Notes: generated from the letters alone by a model not told the origin. A stretch of DNA of 64,000 nt from Leptonema sp964619535 (GCA_964619535.1 CAZUEX010000014.1:1-64000), one strand, 5' to 3'. Shown: positions 1-8,458, counted from the stretch's first letter. A program made the numbers and translations.

Positions 1-44
1 TCTGTGGTTCCGGTGAACTGCCATGCAGATCGCCCTTAACTTCC

Positions 45-57
45 GATAATCATTATT
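45..57. promoter_or_regulatory. Fur-box-like site upstream of bfd
   Basis: The 13 bases GATAATCATTATT match 12 of 13 positions of the right-hand unit of the classical Fur box (GATAATCATTATC) and form an ATAAT-C-ATTAT inverted repeat. It lies upstream of the iron-storage genes bfd and bfr, so iron control is plausible. It is about 75-85 bases upstream of the bfd start inferred below, so it may act on another promoter or at a distance. The match is seen; binding is inference. Confidence 0.45.
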
Positions 58-94
58 ATGTCACCAAGACAGGCTCAGGCCTGCAATTTTTTGC

Positions 95-123
95 TTGCAG
101 TGATACTGAGTCTCAGTTATAAT
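95..123 (+). promoter_or_regulatory. Promoter of bfd with a palindrome in its spacer
   Basis: TTGCAG (95-100) and TATAAT (118-123) are separated by exactly 17 bases. A perfect 6-1-6 inverted repeat, ACTGAG-T-CTCAGT (105-117), fills the spacer, where a bound repressor would block RNA polymerase. The expected transcription start, 6 bases after the -10 box, is the A of the bfd ATG at 130, so the transcript would be leaderless. The 19 bases centred on the palindrome match a Fur box only about 11 of 19, so the regulator is unknown. Confidence 0.6.
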
Positions 124-129
124 CGCCCT

Positions 130-336
130 ATGTTTATCTGTAGCTGCCGGGCAGTAACTGACCGCCAGATCAGGGAATCCATCGAATCCGGGAACGACGA
201 CCTGCAGGCAGTCGTCGAAGATACCGGTGCCGGTGAGTGCTGCGGAAGCTGTCATGAGGACATTCTACAGATGATCCTGGACTCCCTGCCGCCGCAGGAG
301 GCCGAGGTCTGCCAGCCGGGGCTGATGATGCATTAA
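130..336 (+). CDS. bfd: Bacterioferritin-associated ferredoxin Bfd
   Basis: Small [2Fe-2S] ferredoxin of 68 residues that reduces the haem of bacterioferritin so that stored ferric iron can be released. The four cluster ligands are at Cys4, Cys6, Cys38 and Cys41, the same spacing (CxC, then 31 residues, then CxxC) as in E. coli Bfd. The start at 130 was chosen because it gives this exact alignment and sits just after a good -10 box; an upstream in-frame ATG at 58 would add a long non-homologous leader. bfr follows 79 bases downstream, the usual functional pairing. Seen: ligands and pairing; role from the family. Confidence 0.93.
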   Translation: MFICSCRAVTDRQIRESIESGNDDLQAVVEDTGAGECCGSCHEDILQMILDSLPPQEAEVCQPGLMMH

Positions 337-415
337 GGCCTGTTTCCGGCGAAAAAGTGCATGTAAAACAGAAAAGGCGTTTCCGAATCCAGGGGCCTGG
401 TTTCTCCTGTTCGTT

Positions 416-889
416 ATGAAAGGCGATACGAAGGTTCTCGAATTCCTGAACCAGGTTCTAAAAAACGAGCTTACGGCCATCAACCAGTACTTCCTGCATG
501 CAAAGATGCTCAAGAACTGGGGCATTCATAAGCTGGCCTCGATTACCTACAAAGAGTCGATCGGAGAAATGAAACATGCCGATCAGGTCATTGAGCGCAT
601 CCTCTTTCTTGAAGGACTGCCCAATCTCCAGGCCCTCGGCCGCCTGCACATCGGCGAAAATACGCAGGAAATCATCAAGGCAGACCTGGAACAGGAACAT
701 CTGGCCATCCCCGTTCTACGGGAAGCCATCCAGTACTGCGAACAGGTACGCGATTTCGTAAGCCGGGATCTTCTGGAAGGCATCCTGAAAGACGAAGAAG
801 AGCATGTGGACTTCCTGGAGACGCAGATCGATCTGATCGAGCAGATGGGCCTGCAGAACTACATTCAGTCGATGTCCGAAGAAGGCTGA
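416..889 (+). CDS. bfr: Bacterioferritin
   Basis: Iron-storage protein of 157 residues that assembles into a 24-subunit shell with haem at subunit interfaces. The sequence aligns with E. coli Bfr almost throughout. All ferroxidase ligands can be seen: Glu18, Glu51, His54, Glu94, Glu127 and His130, together with the haem ligand Met52 in the GEMKHAD stretch. Length is normal for the family. It follows bfd on the same strand and presumably shares iron control with it. No strong Shine-Dalgarno sequence is visible before the ATG. Confidence 0.96.
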   Translation: MKGDTKVLEFLNQVLKNELTAINQYFLHAKMLKNWGIHKLASITYKESIGEMKHADQVIERILFLEGLPNLQALGRLHIGENTQEIIKADLEQEHLAIPVLREAIQYCEQVRDFVSRDLLEGILKDEEEHVDFLETQIDLIEQMGLQNYIQSMSEEG

Positions 890-910
890 TCGGCTCGGTT
901 CTTATAACGC

Positions 911-2221
911 TTAATCGGCGCTGTGAACAAACTCCTGGATGGCCTTTGCAATCGTTCGGTAGGTATTCTCGAAGGTTTCATCATCCTGTTCCAGCAACGT
1001 ACAGCGAAAACCGTACAGTTCGCCGCACACAAACCCTGTTAGCGGAACGACGCAGATATTATGTGCGGCGAGCAGCTGGTATACGAACTTTCGATCCGGC
1101 TCAATCGATGATCCGGTAATGCCTGATAGATACTTTGCAATCTCGCCATTCGGAATGCGCAGATTCATGCGATTGTTCAGCGGTACGCGAAAGACGATAC
1201 TGGCATAAAAGGCTCCGCGCGGAGGATTGAGGATCACCTCCGGGACATCGGCGAAGATCTCTTTTAGTTTCTGGCTTCGTCTTTCGTAGAAGGCATTGCG
1301 TTCGGCCACCCAGACGTCATATCGCGGATCGCTCATGATTTCTGGAATGACGGCCTGTGGAAGGGTCGTACTGGAAACCTCAAGCATCTTCGCATTCAGA
1401 ATGCTCTGAACATACTGCTCGAACATCGGCTTTTTATGATGGTTGTAGACTTCCATCCAGCCGCATCGCGAGCCAGGCCACGGGAACTCTTTGGATATGC
1501 CTTTCAGTGAGATGGCAGGCACATCACCGATGACATCGGATACATGGGTGGCCGTTGCTCCGCCGTAGGTCATGTTGATATAGATTTCATCGGCAATAAT
1601 GAACAGCTTGAACTTGCGAGCGATGTCGATGATCTCGCGGATGACCCCTTCGGGAAAGACGGCTCCCGTTGGATTATCCGGATTGATAATCATGATGCCG
1701 GCAATGGCTTCGTTGTACTTAACCTTGTTGTAGAGTTCCTGGATGTCCGGCATCCAGCCGTTTTCGGGTACCAGTCTGTAGGTAATGGGCGGATAGCCGG
1801 AATGAGCAGCCTCGGCCGACGAATGTGTGGGATAGGCCGGCGATGGCCCGATGACGCGAGCCTCTCGTCGCAGAAAGCCATAGATCTTGCTTACCGCATC
1901 GCCCAGGCCATTGAAGAAAAGGATGTCATCGGCCTGGATCTGTGCTCCACCGCGCTGGTTCAGACGTTCTGCCAGGAATTCACGTGTGCGAAGCAGGCCA
2001 CGCGTGGGGCTGTATGCGTAGGTACTGTCTTCACGCACAGACCGTACAATGATCTCTTTCATCCAGTCCGGCAGGTGCTGCCCTTTCTGTACGGGATCAC
2101 CGATGTTTTCCCACAGGATGGGCTTACCGCTCAACCGGGCAATGTCGTTCGCCACTTCAACGATCTTGCGAATCTCATAGTTAAGCTCGGTTGCACCGAT
2201 GTGAACGATATTTGTACGCAT
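911..2221 (-). CDS. Class I/II PLP-dependent aminotransferase
   Basis: Fold-type I aminotransferase of 436 residues. Visible marks are the IINPDNPTGAVFP stretch (cofactor contact Asn), IIADEIY, and SLKGISKEFPWPGSRCGW, which holds the Schiff-base lysine and the phosphate-binding Arg. The start at 2221 (MRTNIVHIGATELNYEIR) was preferred over one 13 codons upstream because the extra residues are lysine/arginine-rich and unlike the family N-terminus. The amino donor cannot be named from sequence; alanine or aspartate aminotransferase-like activity is the family default. It is convergent with bfr, 21 bases apart. Confidence 0.85.
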   Translation of the reverse strand: MRTNIVHIGATELNYEIRKIVEVANDIARLSGKPILWENIGDPVQKGQHLPDWMKEIIVRSVREDSTYAYSPTRGLLRTREFLAERLNQRGGAQIQADDILFFNGLGDAVSKIYGFLRREARVIGPSPAYPTHSSAEAAHSGYPPITYRLVPENGWMPDIQELYNKVKYNEAIAGIMIINPDNPTGAVFPEGVIREIIDIARKFKLFIIADEIYINMTYGGATATHVSDVIGDVPAISLKGISKEFPWPGSRCGWMEVYNHHKKPMFEQYVQSILNAKMLEVSSTTLPQAVIPEIMSDPRYDVWVAERNAFYERRSQKLKEIFADVPEVILNPPRGAFYASIVFRVPLNNRMNLRIPNGEIAKYLSGITGSSIEPDRKFVYQLLAAHNICVVPLTGFVCGELYGFRCTLLEQDDETFENTYRTIAKAIQEFVHSAD

Positions 2222-2277
2222 GGCCTTAACCCGGTTTTTTTTGCGATCGATGTCGGTCAAACGTTTCGACCTTTTGT

Positions 2278-3159
2278 CTACAGAACGGGCACAGAAAGGC
2301 CGGCCTCAGCCCTGCCGATACGTATATTGCCACGCCGCGGATTGACAAGGACCTCCCTTCTGTCCAGAAACGACGTCGGCGCACTCTTGATGGCAAACCA
2401 CGTTTCCGTACCCCTTACATAATAAAGGACTCCGTTGATGCGATAGCCAGCACCAAGATACAAACTTCCATGCACCTCGGTCAGATACGGACCGGAGCCG
2501 AAGCCGGCAAGCCAGCCACGACCGACGCCAAGCCCTGCTCCACCGAAGAGATCGAAGCCATCCTCAACGTTTGAATGCAACAGGATCAGTCCTTCCAGTG
2601 ACAGATCCGTTGCAAAGATCGTTCGACTGCTCTGAGATGTAACCGGAAAATAGATGCCCTGTGCTGCTGGATCAAAGAAGCCGACATTCAGGGCCGTCAT
2701 CGGTATGTTTGCCGATCCCACAATATCCACATAGCCGATTGCCAGGCCATATTCCAGCAGACCGGCAAAACGACTGATGCCCACCTGGAAGGACCGGGCT
2801 TCCAGATCAAAGTGAGGGATCGAATAGACCGGCCCCACCGTTTCCACCAGTTCGGAGTAGCCCGGCGAATACAGGATGCCCGTATTGATGCCCGCTTCAA
2901 TCAGGTCCAGGCCTGCCCCCGATTCTTCGATCACCGAACCGGCAGCCCGCCAGGCATAGCCTGCCGTAAACGTCAGACGATACGGTGAACTGGCATGCAA
3001 CCTTTCGGTCGGAGTCAGGGCCGTAAGCAAAAGCAGAAGGGAAAAAAGGACAGCATACACCGGCGACGAAAAACCGGGTATGCATGAAGTGCAGGGTGTT
3101 ACGGGCGCCCACCGGCCAGGCCTGCGAAGGCGCCCGTTTTTTCTCTCAGGGATTATCAA
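2278..3159 (-). CDS. Putative outer-membrane or periplasmic protein
   Basis: A 293-residue protein that I do not recognise. A hydrophobic stretch (about residues 35-50) followed by small residues and TERLHASSPYRL looks like a signal peptide, though preceded by an unusually long basic N-terminal region, so the true start may lie downstream. The mature part is rich in alternating aromatic and glycine patterns (FTAGYAWRAAG, FGGAGLGVGRGWLAGFGSG, LYLGAGYRINGVLYYV) and ends in a hydrophobic residue, typical of beta-barrel proteins. It is upstream of the aminotransferase on the same strand, 56 bases away. Confidence 0.6.
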   Translation of the reverse strand: MIIPERKNGRLRRPGRWAPVTPCTSCIPGFSSPVYAVLFSLLLLLTALTPTERLHASSPYRLTFTAGYAWRAAGSVIEESGAGLDLIEAGINTGILYSPGYSELVETVGPVYSIPHFDLEARSFQVGISRFAGLLEYGLAIGYVDIVGSANIPMTALNVGFFDPAAQGIYFPVTSQSSRTIFATDLSLEGLILLHSNVEDGFDLFGGAGLGVGRGWLAGFGSGPYLTEVHGSLYLGAGYRINGVLYYVRGTETWFAIKSAPTSFLDRREVLVNPRRGNIRIGRAEAGLSVPVL

Positions 3160-3228
3160 TCACTGCTCCAATCATCGGATTTTTCTGCCAGGGTATTAAC
3201 AGTTACGGCTGCGCAAAAGGCTTTTTCA

Positions 3229-3243
3229 GGCACAGAATGTGCC
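3229..3243. terminator. Short hairpin downstream of bpt
   Basis: GGCACA and TGTGCC form a perfect 6-bp stem around a GAA loop, 25 bases after the bpt stop codon. T-rich bases follow on the plus strand and no clear T run follows on the minus strand, so it would be a weak terminator for bpt at best. Confidence 0.3.
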
Positions 3244-3267
3244 GTTTTCAGCAGACCTTGCCTGGAA

Positions 3268-3999
3268 TCATCCGGCTACGGGCACAAAACGACCTGCCTG
3301 CAGGATCTCTGCCGGTCCAAAACGCGCCTTGTAATTCATGGCCGGACATCCGGCTATATAATAGCCGGGGTAATAGTAGGAAAGTCCCATCTGTCGCGCA
3401 AGATCGATTTCCAGCAACATCGAGTAAACCCCTGGACTGAGACGCGCCACATCGGGATCAAAGAAAAAGTACACCGACGAAAGAACATCCTCTACGATAT
3501 CGATGATGCCAATCCCAACCGGTCGATCCTGATACAGAAGCACCAGTTCCTTTGTATGCTCTTCCAGAAACGAAGAGACAAAAAAGTCGTAATAGCCATG
3601 CTCATCCAGGTCAGACTCATACCGTCTGTGCTGGTACAGCAGATAACGACGGTACATGCGTAGCTTCTTCGGATCATACTCCGGTTTCTTTAGCTCGTAA
3701 CGAAACAGGGCATTCCCTTTTTTCCATACACGCTTTTGAGAATCGGTCATCCTGAACGTATTGATAGGGATGCGGAAAACCCTGCATTCCGAGCAGCCCT
3801 CACAGTCTGGCCTGTACAGGCTCTGTCCTGTGCGTCGATAGCCTTCATCCAGCAACAGTCTGTAAACAGATGAATCGAGGCTGCCCACCAGATACAGCAA
3901 GCGGGACATACGACCGGGAAGATAGGCGCAGTGATCGTGGTGATGACCGAGATACAGGTCACGTTCGATTTCGTATCGGTGTTCAGGACTCAGTTTCAT
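3268..3999 (-). CDS. bpt: Aspartate/glutamate leucyltransferase Bpt
   Basis: A leucyl-tRNA-protein transferase of 243 residues that adds leucine to proteins with N-terminal Asp or Glu, marking them for N-degron proteolysis by ClpS/ClpAP. Family marks are the YRPDCEGCSECRVFRIP cysteine cluster near residue 65, the basic helix around YRRYLLYQHRRYES, and the C-terminal YYYPGYYIAGCPAMNYKARFGP signature. Length is typical. It is divergent from serC with only 54 bases between the starts, so the promoters must overlap. Confidence 0.92.
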   Translation of the reverse strand: MKLSPEHRYEIERDLYLGHHHDHCAYLPGRMSRLLYLVGSLDSSVYRLLLDEGYRRTGQSLYRPDCEGCSECRVFRIPINTFRMTDSQKRVWKKGNALFRYELKKPEYDPKKLRMYRRYLLYQHRRYESDLDEHGYYDFFVSSFLEEHTKELVLLYQDRPVGIGIIDIVEDVLSSVYFFFDPDVARLSPGVYSMLLEIDLARQMGLSYYYPGYYIAGCPAMNYKARFGPAEILQAGRFVPVAG

Positions 4000-4053
4000 G
4001 CGGTGTTCTCAAATTGGCTTTACCTGCTCCGTCATAAAAAAAAACAAGTTTTT

Positions 4054-5136
4054 ATGAAGCGAATTTTTAATTTTTCCGCCGGTCCGGCCACCCTTCCCCT
4101 CGAAGTACTTACCGAGGCCCGCGATGAATTCCTCGATTATCAGGGTTCGGGGATGTCTATCATCGAGATGTCACACCGCGGTGGCATTTTTCAGAAGGTC
4201 CACGAGGAGTCGATGAGCCGACTGCGCGAAGTGGCCGCCATTCCCGAACGCTTTGACATCCTGTACATGACGGGCGGCGCTTCGACGCAATTCGCTCTCA
4301 TTCCGATGAACCTGGCCAGAAAAGGTGGCAGGGCAGGCTATATCAACACAGGCGCCTGGTCCAAAAAGGCCATCGATCAGGCCAAAATCCAGGGAGTGGA
4401 CCTGGTTGAGGTTGCAAGCTCCAAAGACCAGAACCACAACTACATCCCCTCACCCATCCAGGTGCCGGCAGGGCTGGATTACGTTCACATGACGTCAAAC
4501 AACACGATCTTTGGAACGCAGTTCCGTTCTCTGCCTGATCCGGGCGATTCCAAACTGGTCGTCGATATGAGCTCGGATTTCCTGTCCCGTCCCATCGACT
4601 GGACCAACATCGGCATGGCCTATGCCGGGCTGCAGAAAAATGCCGGACCATCCGGAATGACGGTTGTTGTCATTGATCGCGAACTGTATGAGCGCGAAAA
4701 AGAAGATACTCCAACGATCTTCCGGTACAGTACGTTTGGCAAAGACCAGTCGCTGTATAACACACCTCCGACATTTCAAATCTACATGTTCGGCCTTGTG
4801 TTGAAATGGATTGAAAAACAGGGCGGACTGACAGCCGTTGCAGCTGCCAACGAGAAAAAGGCAAAGCTCATCTACGATGTCATCGATGAAAACGCCGATT
4901 TCTATCTTGGTCATGCGCGCAAAGAGGATCGTTCGTTGATGAACGTTACCTGGAACCTGGCCAAACAGGAGCTGACAGAGGAATTCCTGAAAGGTTCAAA
5001 GGCGGCTTCGATGGACGGCCTGAAAGGACACCGATCCGTGGGCGGTTTGCGTGCCTCGATTTATAATGCCATGCCGCTGGAGGGCTGCCAGGCCCTTGCC
5101 GATTATATGAAAGACTTCATCAAGAAGAACGGTTAA
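4054..5136 (+). CDS. serC: Phosphoserine aminotransferase
   Basis: PLP enzyme of 360 residues converting 3-phosphohydroxypyruvate and glutamate to phosphoserine in serine synthesis; it can also act in pyridoxine synthesis. The N-terminus MKRIFNFSAGPATLPLEVL and the AGLQKNAGPSG stretch with the PLP lysine are diagnostic. The ATG at 4054 is the right start; the open frame continues upstream but without homology. A run of nine adenines lies just upstream. A small conserved-looking gene begins one base after its stop. Confidence 0.96.
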   Translation: MKRIFNFSAGPATLPLEVLTEARDEFLDYQGSGMSIIEMSHRGGIFQKVHEESMSRLREVAAIPERFDILYMTGGASTQFALIPMNLARKGGRAGYINTGAWSKKAIDQAKIQGVDLVEVASSKDQNHNYIPSPIQVPAGLDYVHMTSNNTIFGTQFRSLPDPGDSKLVVDMSSDFLSRPIDWTNIGMAYAGLQKNAGPSGMTVVVIDRELYEREKEDTPTIFRYSTFGKDQSLYNTPPTFQIYMFGLVLKWIEKQGGLTAVAAANEKKAKLIYDVIDENADFYLGHARKEDRSLMNVTWNLAKQELTEEFLKGSKAASMDGLKGHRSVGGLRASIYNAMPLEGCQALADYMKDFIKKNG

Positions 5137-5137
5137 T

Positions 5138-5344
5138 ATGCTCTGGCTCAGACTTGGCGATGGTGAATTGATCAATCTGGCTCATGCCCGATCGATCAAA
5201 AAAGGTCCGAACTCGACGATTGAGATCTATATGGATCCGGTGTCGGGGCGTCGTATTCTGCCCTTCCCCGATGATGAGCAACGTAACACCGTTTTCCAGA
5301 AACTGGTCGGCAATCTGATCAAGATGAGGGTGGCTCTGGAATGA
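5138..5344 (+). CDS. Small conserved-type protein downstream of serC
   Basis: A 68-residue protein with no recognised function. It begins one base after the serC stop, so it is almost certainly co-translated with serC. The sequence alternates hydrophobic and charged residues (LRLGDGELINLAHARSIKK, STIEIYMDPVSGRRILPF), which suggests a small mostly beta fold, without membrane segments, signal peptide or metal-binding motifs. Confidence 0.65.
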   Translation: MLWLRLGDGELINLAHARSIKKGPNSTIEIYMDPVSGRRILPFPDDEQRNTVFQKLVGNLIKMRVALE

Positions 5345-5366
5345 GCCCCCTCTGCCGGCGTTCTGG

Positions 5367-5594
5367 CTAAAAGAATAGAAGATAGAAAAGCAGCACTCCG
5401 GCAAGTGAGCTCGACCAGGGAGTGGATGTCAGCATACACATCCCACTTCTACAACCGATCCATCGGTAATACAGGTAGCCACACAGGCCTCCAGCAGGAA
5501 GCATCAGCCAGCGCATCGTTTCCGCTGTCAGAAACCCTTCGATCGTCATCATCGTATCAGGATCGGACATGAACCGGGATACGGTCAAGAACAA
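5367..5594 (-). CDS. DUF6132-like small membrane protein
   Basis: A 75-residue protein with a hydrophobic segment (LMLPAGGLCGYLYYRWIG), a two-cysteine motif (GCRSGMCMLTSTPWSSSLAGVLLFYLLFF) and a hydrophobic C-terminus, giving two membrane segments. The GC..G.C.LTS.PW..SL.G.LLG pattern is that of the DUF6132 family, whose role is unknown; in many bacteria members lie near rhodanese or thioredoxin genes, which is not the case here. Alternative starts exist at codons 9 and 15. It is convergent with the serC operon. Confidence 0.7.
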   Translation of the reverse strand: MFLTVSRFMSDPDTMMTIEGFLTAETMRWLMLPAGGLCGYLYYRWIGCRSGMCMLTSTPWSSSLAGVLLFYLLFF

Positions 5595-5649
5595 TACCCT
5601 CCGGGGGTAATTTACGCACGGCCTGTCTTCAATTTTTCTTTCCTTCTAC

Positions 5650-6510
5650 ATGCTACGGGCTAATCCTGTCCTCCGTATGAGTGAGCCGCAACGGAATCGA
5701 ATCCTGCAGGGTTGGTTGCTTGAATCCCTGTGGATGCTTTTACAGATCATCGCCATCCTTTTCTTTATTCCGCTTCCTGCTTATCGTAAGGGACGTCGCG
5801 GGCACGTGCTGATCGTTACCGACCTTCTGACATCGCCACTGTTCTATATCTTTCTCCGCTCGTCGCTCATCCGACAGGGTTATTCTGTTTACTTTTTCTA
5901 TAACTTTAATCCTTTCCGGTCTCTGAAAGATTCTGCCAGGCAGCTTTCGCGCCTGATCGAAAAGGAAGGCCTGCAACGATGTGTGCTCATCGGCCATGGC
6001 ATCGGTGGTCTGCTGCCGCTTGCACTGCCCGATGAAGGCCGCAAACGTGTGTATCATCTGCTTGGCCTGGGAAGCCCTTATCATGGCACGACGCTTTTTC
6101 GCTATCTTGGCTTCATCCCGGCCCTGCGGGATTCTACGGCTCGCAGCGATTTTCTTCTGGCGCATCGTATGAACGCGCTCCTTTTTGATGCCTTTTCTCC
6201 GTTTTCAGCCTGGTCCGATCAATGGATCGTCCCCGACAGCCTCTGCCGCTTCGGTCAGGGGCGCGACCTCGTTCTGGATTATCCCGGTCGGCTGAACCTC
6301 GTTCTCTTCACAGACAATATACAGGCACTGACAGAGTTCCTGGGGCACAGCCATCCGACGACGGCCGTCGAACAGGCACAGCTGGACCTGTCCCGCGAGG
6401 CCACAGAGGCAGCCCTGAAGTCAGCGGCGAAAAAGCAGCCACAGGCGGCCAGGCGTACGGCGAAGAAAAAGGCAACGAAGAAGGCTGCCCGAAAGGCCAG
6501 AAAAAGATAG
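5650..6510 (+). CDS. Alpha/beta hydrolase-like membrane protein lacking the serine nucleophile
   Basis: A 286-residue protein with a probable membrane segment at about residues 25-45 and an alpha/beta-hydrolase core. The nucleophile elbow reads CVLIGHGIGGLLPLAL, with Gly117 where lipases and esterases have serine (GHSxGG). The following LLGLGSPYHGTTLFRYLG is typical of lipase/PGAP1-like proteins. The last 40 residues are a lysine/alanine/arginine tail (KKKATKKAARKARKR) that could bind nucleic acid or acidic envelope polymers. It is probably not a classical serine hydrolase; the substrate is unknown. Confidence 0.75.
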   Translation: MLRANPVLRMSEPQRNRILQGWLLESLWMLLQIIAILFFIPLPAYRKGRRGHVLIVTDLLTSPLFYIFLRSSLIRQGYSVYFFYNFNPFRSLKDSARQLSRLIEKEGLQRCVLIGHGIGGLLPLALPDEGRKRVYHLLGLGSPYHGTTLFRYLGFIPALRDSTARSDFLLAHRMNALLFDAFSPFSAWSDQWIVPDSLCRFGQGRDLVLDYPGRLNLVLFTDNIQALTEFLGHSHPTTAVEQAQLDLSREATEAALKSAAKKQPQAARRTAKKKATKKAARKARKR

Positions 6511-6542
6511 GTTGATCGATCATTTCTGCACCTTCATGGTGC

Positions 6543-7211
6543 ATGAAGATGCTCCAACTGTCCGGCCTGGAGCCCGAGGATCGGCCACGCGAGAAGGCCC
6601 GAAGAAACGGTGTTCAATCCCTGTCCGATCGTGAGCTGCTTGCCCTGCTGCTGGGCAGCGGTCACCGACGGATGCATGTCTTGCAGATGGCAGACAGGCT
6701 TCTACAGTGCCTGGATCGGTCCCCTGCCCTGATTCCAGAGGTCGACACGATACAGTCCATCCAGGGGATCGGTCAGGCCCGGGCCTCTATGATCCTCGCT
6801 GCCCTCGAATTTGCACGCAGGCGCATTCGCCCTGCCGGTCTTCGCATCCGAAGGGCTGAAGATGCCTTTCATCTGTTACGACATTACGGTGACAGAAAGC
6901 AGGAACATTTTCTCTGCATCTCACTGAACGGAGCTAACGAGGTGATCTGCACCAGGGTTGTGTCGATCGGATTGTTAAACCGAACCCAGGTGCATCCGCG
7001 CGAGGTGTTTTCTGATCCGCTGAAAGACAGGGCCGGTGCCATCATCATAGCGCACAATCATCCTTCGGGGAACGTGGAGCCCGGAAGCGACGACATTGCA
7101 ACAACGAAGAGGCTTCAGGAAGCGGCCCATATACTGGGCCTGGCCCTGCTCGATCATATCGTCTTCAGCACGGAGCGGTATTTCAGCTTTCAGGAACACC
7201 ATCTGCTTTAA
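6543..7211 (+). CDS. radC: RadC-family MPN/JAMM protein
   Basis: A protein of 222 residues with an N-terminal helix-hairpin-helix-like part (QSIQGIGQARASMILAALEFARRR) and a C-terminal MPN domain with the JAMM zinc motif IIIAHNHPSGNVEPGSDD. RadC (UPF0758) proteins were once linked to recombination repair, but their biochemical role is unsettled; the motif predicts a zinc-dependent hydrolase. Length and domain order are standard. Confidence 0.93.
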   Translation: MKMLQLSGLEPEDRPREKARRNGVQSLSDRELLALLLGSGHRRMHVLQMADRLLQCLDRSPALIPEVDTIQSIQGIGQARASMILAALEFARRRIRPAGLRIRRAEDAFHLLRHYGDRKQEHFLCISLNGANEVICTRVVSIGLLNRTQVHPREVFSDPLKDRAGAIIIAHNHPSGNVEPGSDDIATTKRLQEAAHILGLALLDHIVFSTERYFSFQEHHLL

Positions 7212-7266
7212 TCCCTCCGTTTTTACATCGCATTGCCGTTTCGCTCCGGTGGAACGGATTGCCATA

Positions 7267-7662
7267 ATGCAAAAGTATTTTTTAATGGAGCAGATGCGAG
7301 CTTTCACCTGTTGCAGACCGCTCTTTGCGATTCTGCCTCTGTTTCTGATAGGCTGTGCCAGTGCCTCTGCCGGCCTTGCCACCTCGAATATCCCCCTGGG
7401 GAACCGGCCATATGAAATCATCGGAACGGCAGAAACGACCGTATCCTGGTGGTCCCTGGATGTCGGGGTGATCGGTATGCCGCTGGAAGCCCCACCCGTG
7501 GACCAGGCCGTTCAGAAGCTTCTCCAGGAGAAAGGTGGGGATGCCCTTGTAAACCTGCGCTACTCCACAGACCGGACGATCCTGTTGTTCCTTACCAGGC
7601 ATCGCTTTCACCTGAAGGCCGACGTCATACGGCTTACACCCGAGCCTGCCCGGCGGAGGTAA
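7267..7662 (+). CDS. Small lipoprotein, first of the TonB receptor operon
   Basis: A 131-residue predicted lipoprotein. Residues 17-30 (PLFAILPLFLIGC) give a signal peptide with lipobox LIGC and acylated Cys30. The rest contains WWSLDVGVIGMPLEAPP and GGDALVNLRYSTDRTILLFLTRHRFHLKADVIRL, a short mostly beta pattern also seen in small lipoproteins of unknown function. In-frame ATGs at 7285 and 7294 are possible alternative starts. The next lipoprotein begins two bases after its stop. Confidence 0.7.
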   Translation: MQKYFLMEQMRAFTCCRPLFAILPLFLIGCASASAGLATSNIPLGNRPYEIIGTAETTVSWWSLDVGVIGMPLEAPPVDQAVQKLLQEKGGDALVNLRYSTDRTILLFLTRHRFHLKADVIRLTPEPARRR

Positions 7663-7664
7663 TC

Positions 7665-8153
7665 ATGAAGGTACGGCTTTTGCTGGCAGCGCTTTCTTTC
7701 AGTGCATCCGGTTGTTTCCCCGGCGGTATTGTGGAGCGCGGAGGCTTCGTGGACGGTGCAGGCCTGATTCCCTCTGCCACGGCCGTTCGGAATGCCGGCT
7801 ATCGCATCGTATGCCGTGACCGGGCAGAGGTTCAACGAAGGCAGGAAATGGCAGAAAGGGGTGAGCCCATTCCCAACACGCCGCCTGTAACCTACGTGAA
7901 CCCGGAAGACTATAAGGGCGGGTGCGAAGTCGAAGGACAGACCTCGCGTTTCTTTCTCTTTCATATGTGGCCGGTTACTCCGAAGCTTGATCCAGCCTAT
8001 GCCATCGGTATTCCCGTCCAGGAGCTGGAAGGCGATACGATGATCCATATCCGCACCTGGCATGAAACGCACTATTATTCTGTGCTGGGCCATGTTCGCG
8101 TCTTTCGCGTTCGCGGTGATGTCATTCGTTTCGATACGGAGAAGAAACAATGA
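7665..8153 (+). CDS. Predicted lipoprotein
   Basis: A 162-residue protein not recognised by family. The N-terminus MKVRLLLAALSFSASGC is a compact lipoprotein signal peptide with Cys17 as the acylated residue. The rest is soluble, with a cysteine pair (IVCRD, GGCEVEG) that could form a disulphide, and aromatic-rich strands. It starts two bases after the preceding lipoprotein and its stop overlaps the start of the next, so the three lipoprotein genes are likely translationally coupled. Confidence 0.75.
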   Translation: MKVRLLLAALSFSASGCFPGGIVERGGFVDGAGLIPSATAVRNAGYRIVCRDRAEVQRRQEMAERGEPIPNTPPVTYVNPEDYKGGCEVEGQTSRFFLFHMWPVTPKLDPAYAIGIPVQELEGDTMIHIRTWHETHYYSVLGHVRVFRVRGDVIRFDTEKKQ

Positions 8154-8446
8154 AGCAATGGCTGATAGCTGGCATTCTCGTACCTTTTGCGTTACTCGTC
8201 CAATGTGCACCGGTGGACACCGCTGTGGAATTCGAAGATGCCTTTTCTGAGTTATACGCCGCCATTGACTACAAAAGGCAGGAATGCGGACAACAGCCGT
8301 CCATGCCCCTGATTCCGCCTGGAGATGTTAAGGAATGGGCATTGCAGCTTTGCTCGCTTTCCATCCTTCGACAGCCCTGCCCCTTTAATGAATACCCGAT
8401 TTTCTGTACGGAAATGTTTCTCGATCTGCCAGTCATCGATCCCTGA
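8150..8446 (+). CDS. Small cysteine-containing lipoprotein
   Basis: A 98-residue predicted lipoprotein: MKQWLIAGILVPFALLVQC ends in a lipobox with Cys19 as the lipidated residue. Four further cysteines (RQECGQQ, QLCSL, QPCPF, IFCTE) suggest two disulphide bonds in the periplasm. The start overlaps the preceding gene by four bases (ATGA), and the TonB-dependent receptor begins 12 bases after its stop. No family recognised; the context suggests an accessory of the receptor. Confidence 0.72.
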   Translation: MKQWLIAGILVPFALLVQCAPVDTAVEFEDAFSELYAAIDYKRQECGQQPSMPLIPPGDVKEWALQLCSLSILRQPCPFNEYPIFCTEMFLDLPVIDP

Positions 8447-8458
8447 CCCGGAGCTGGA

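Noticed and set aside
1544..2422. 292-codon plus-strand frame opposite the aminotransferase
   Set aside because: It is the antisense shadow of a well-supported aminotransferase and its translation has no recognisable domain.
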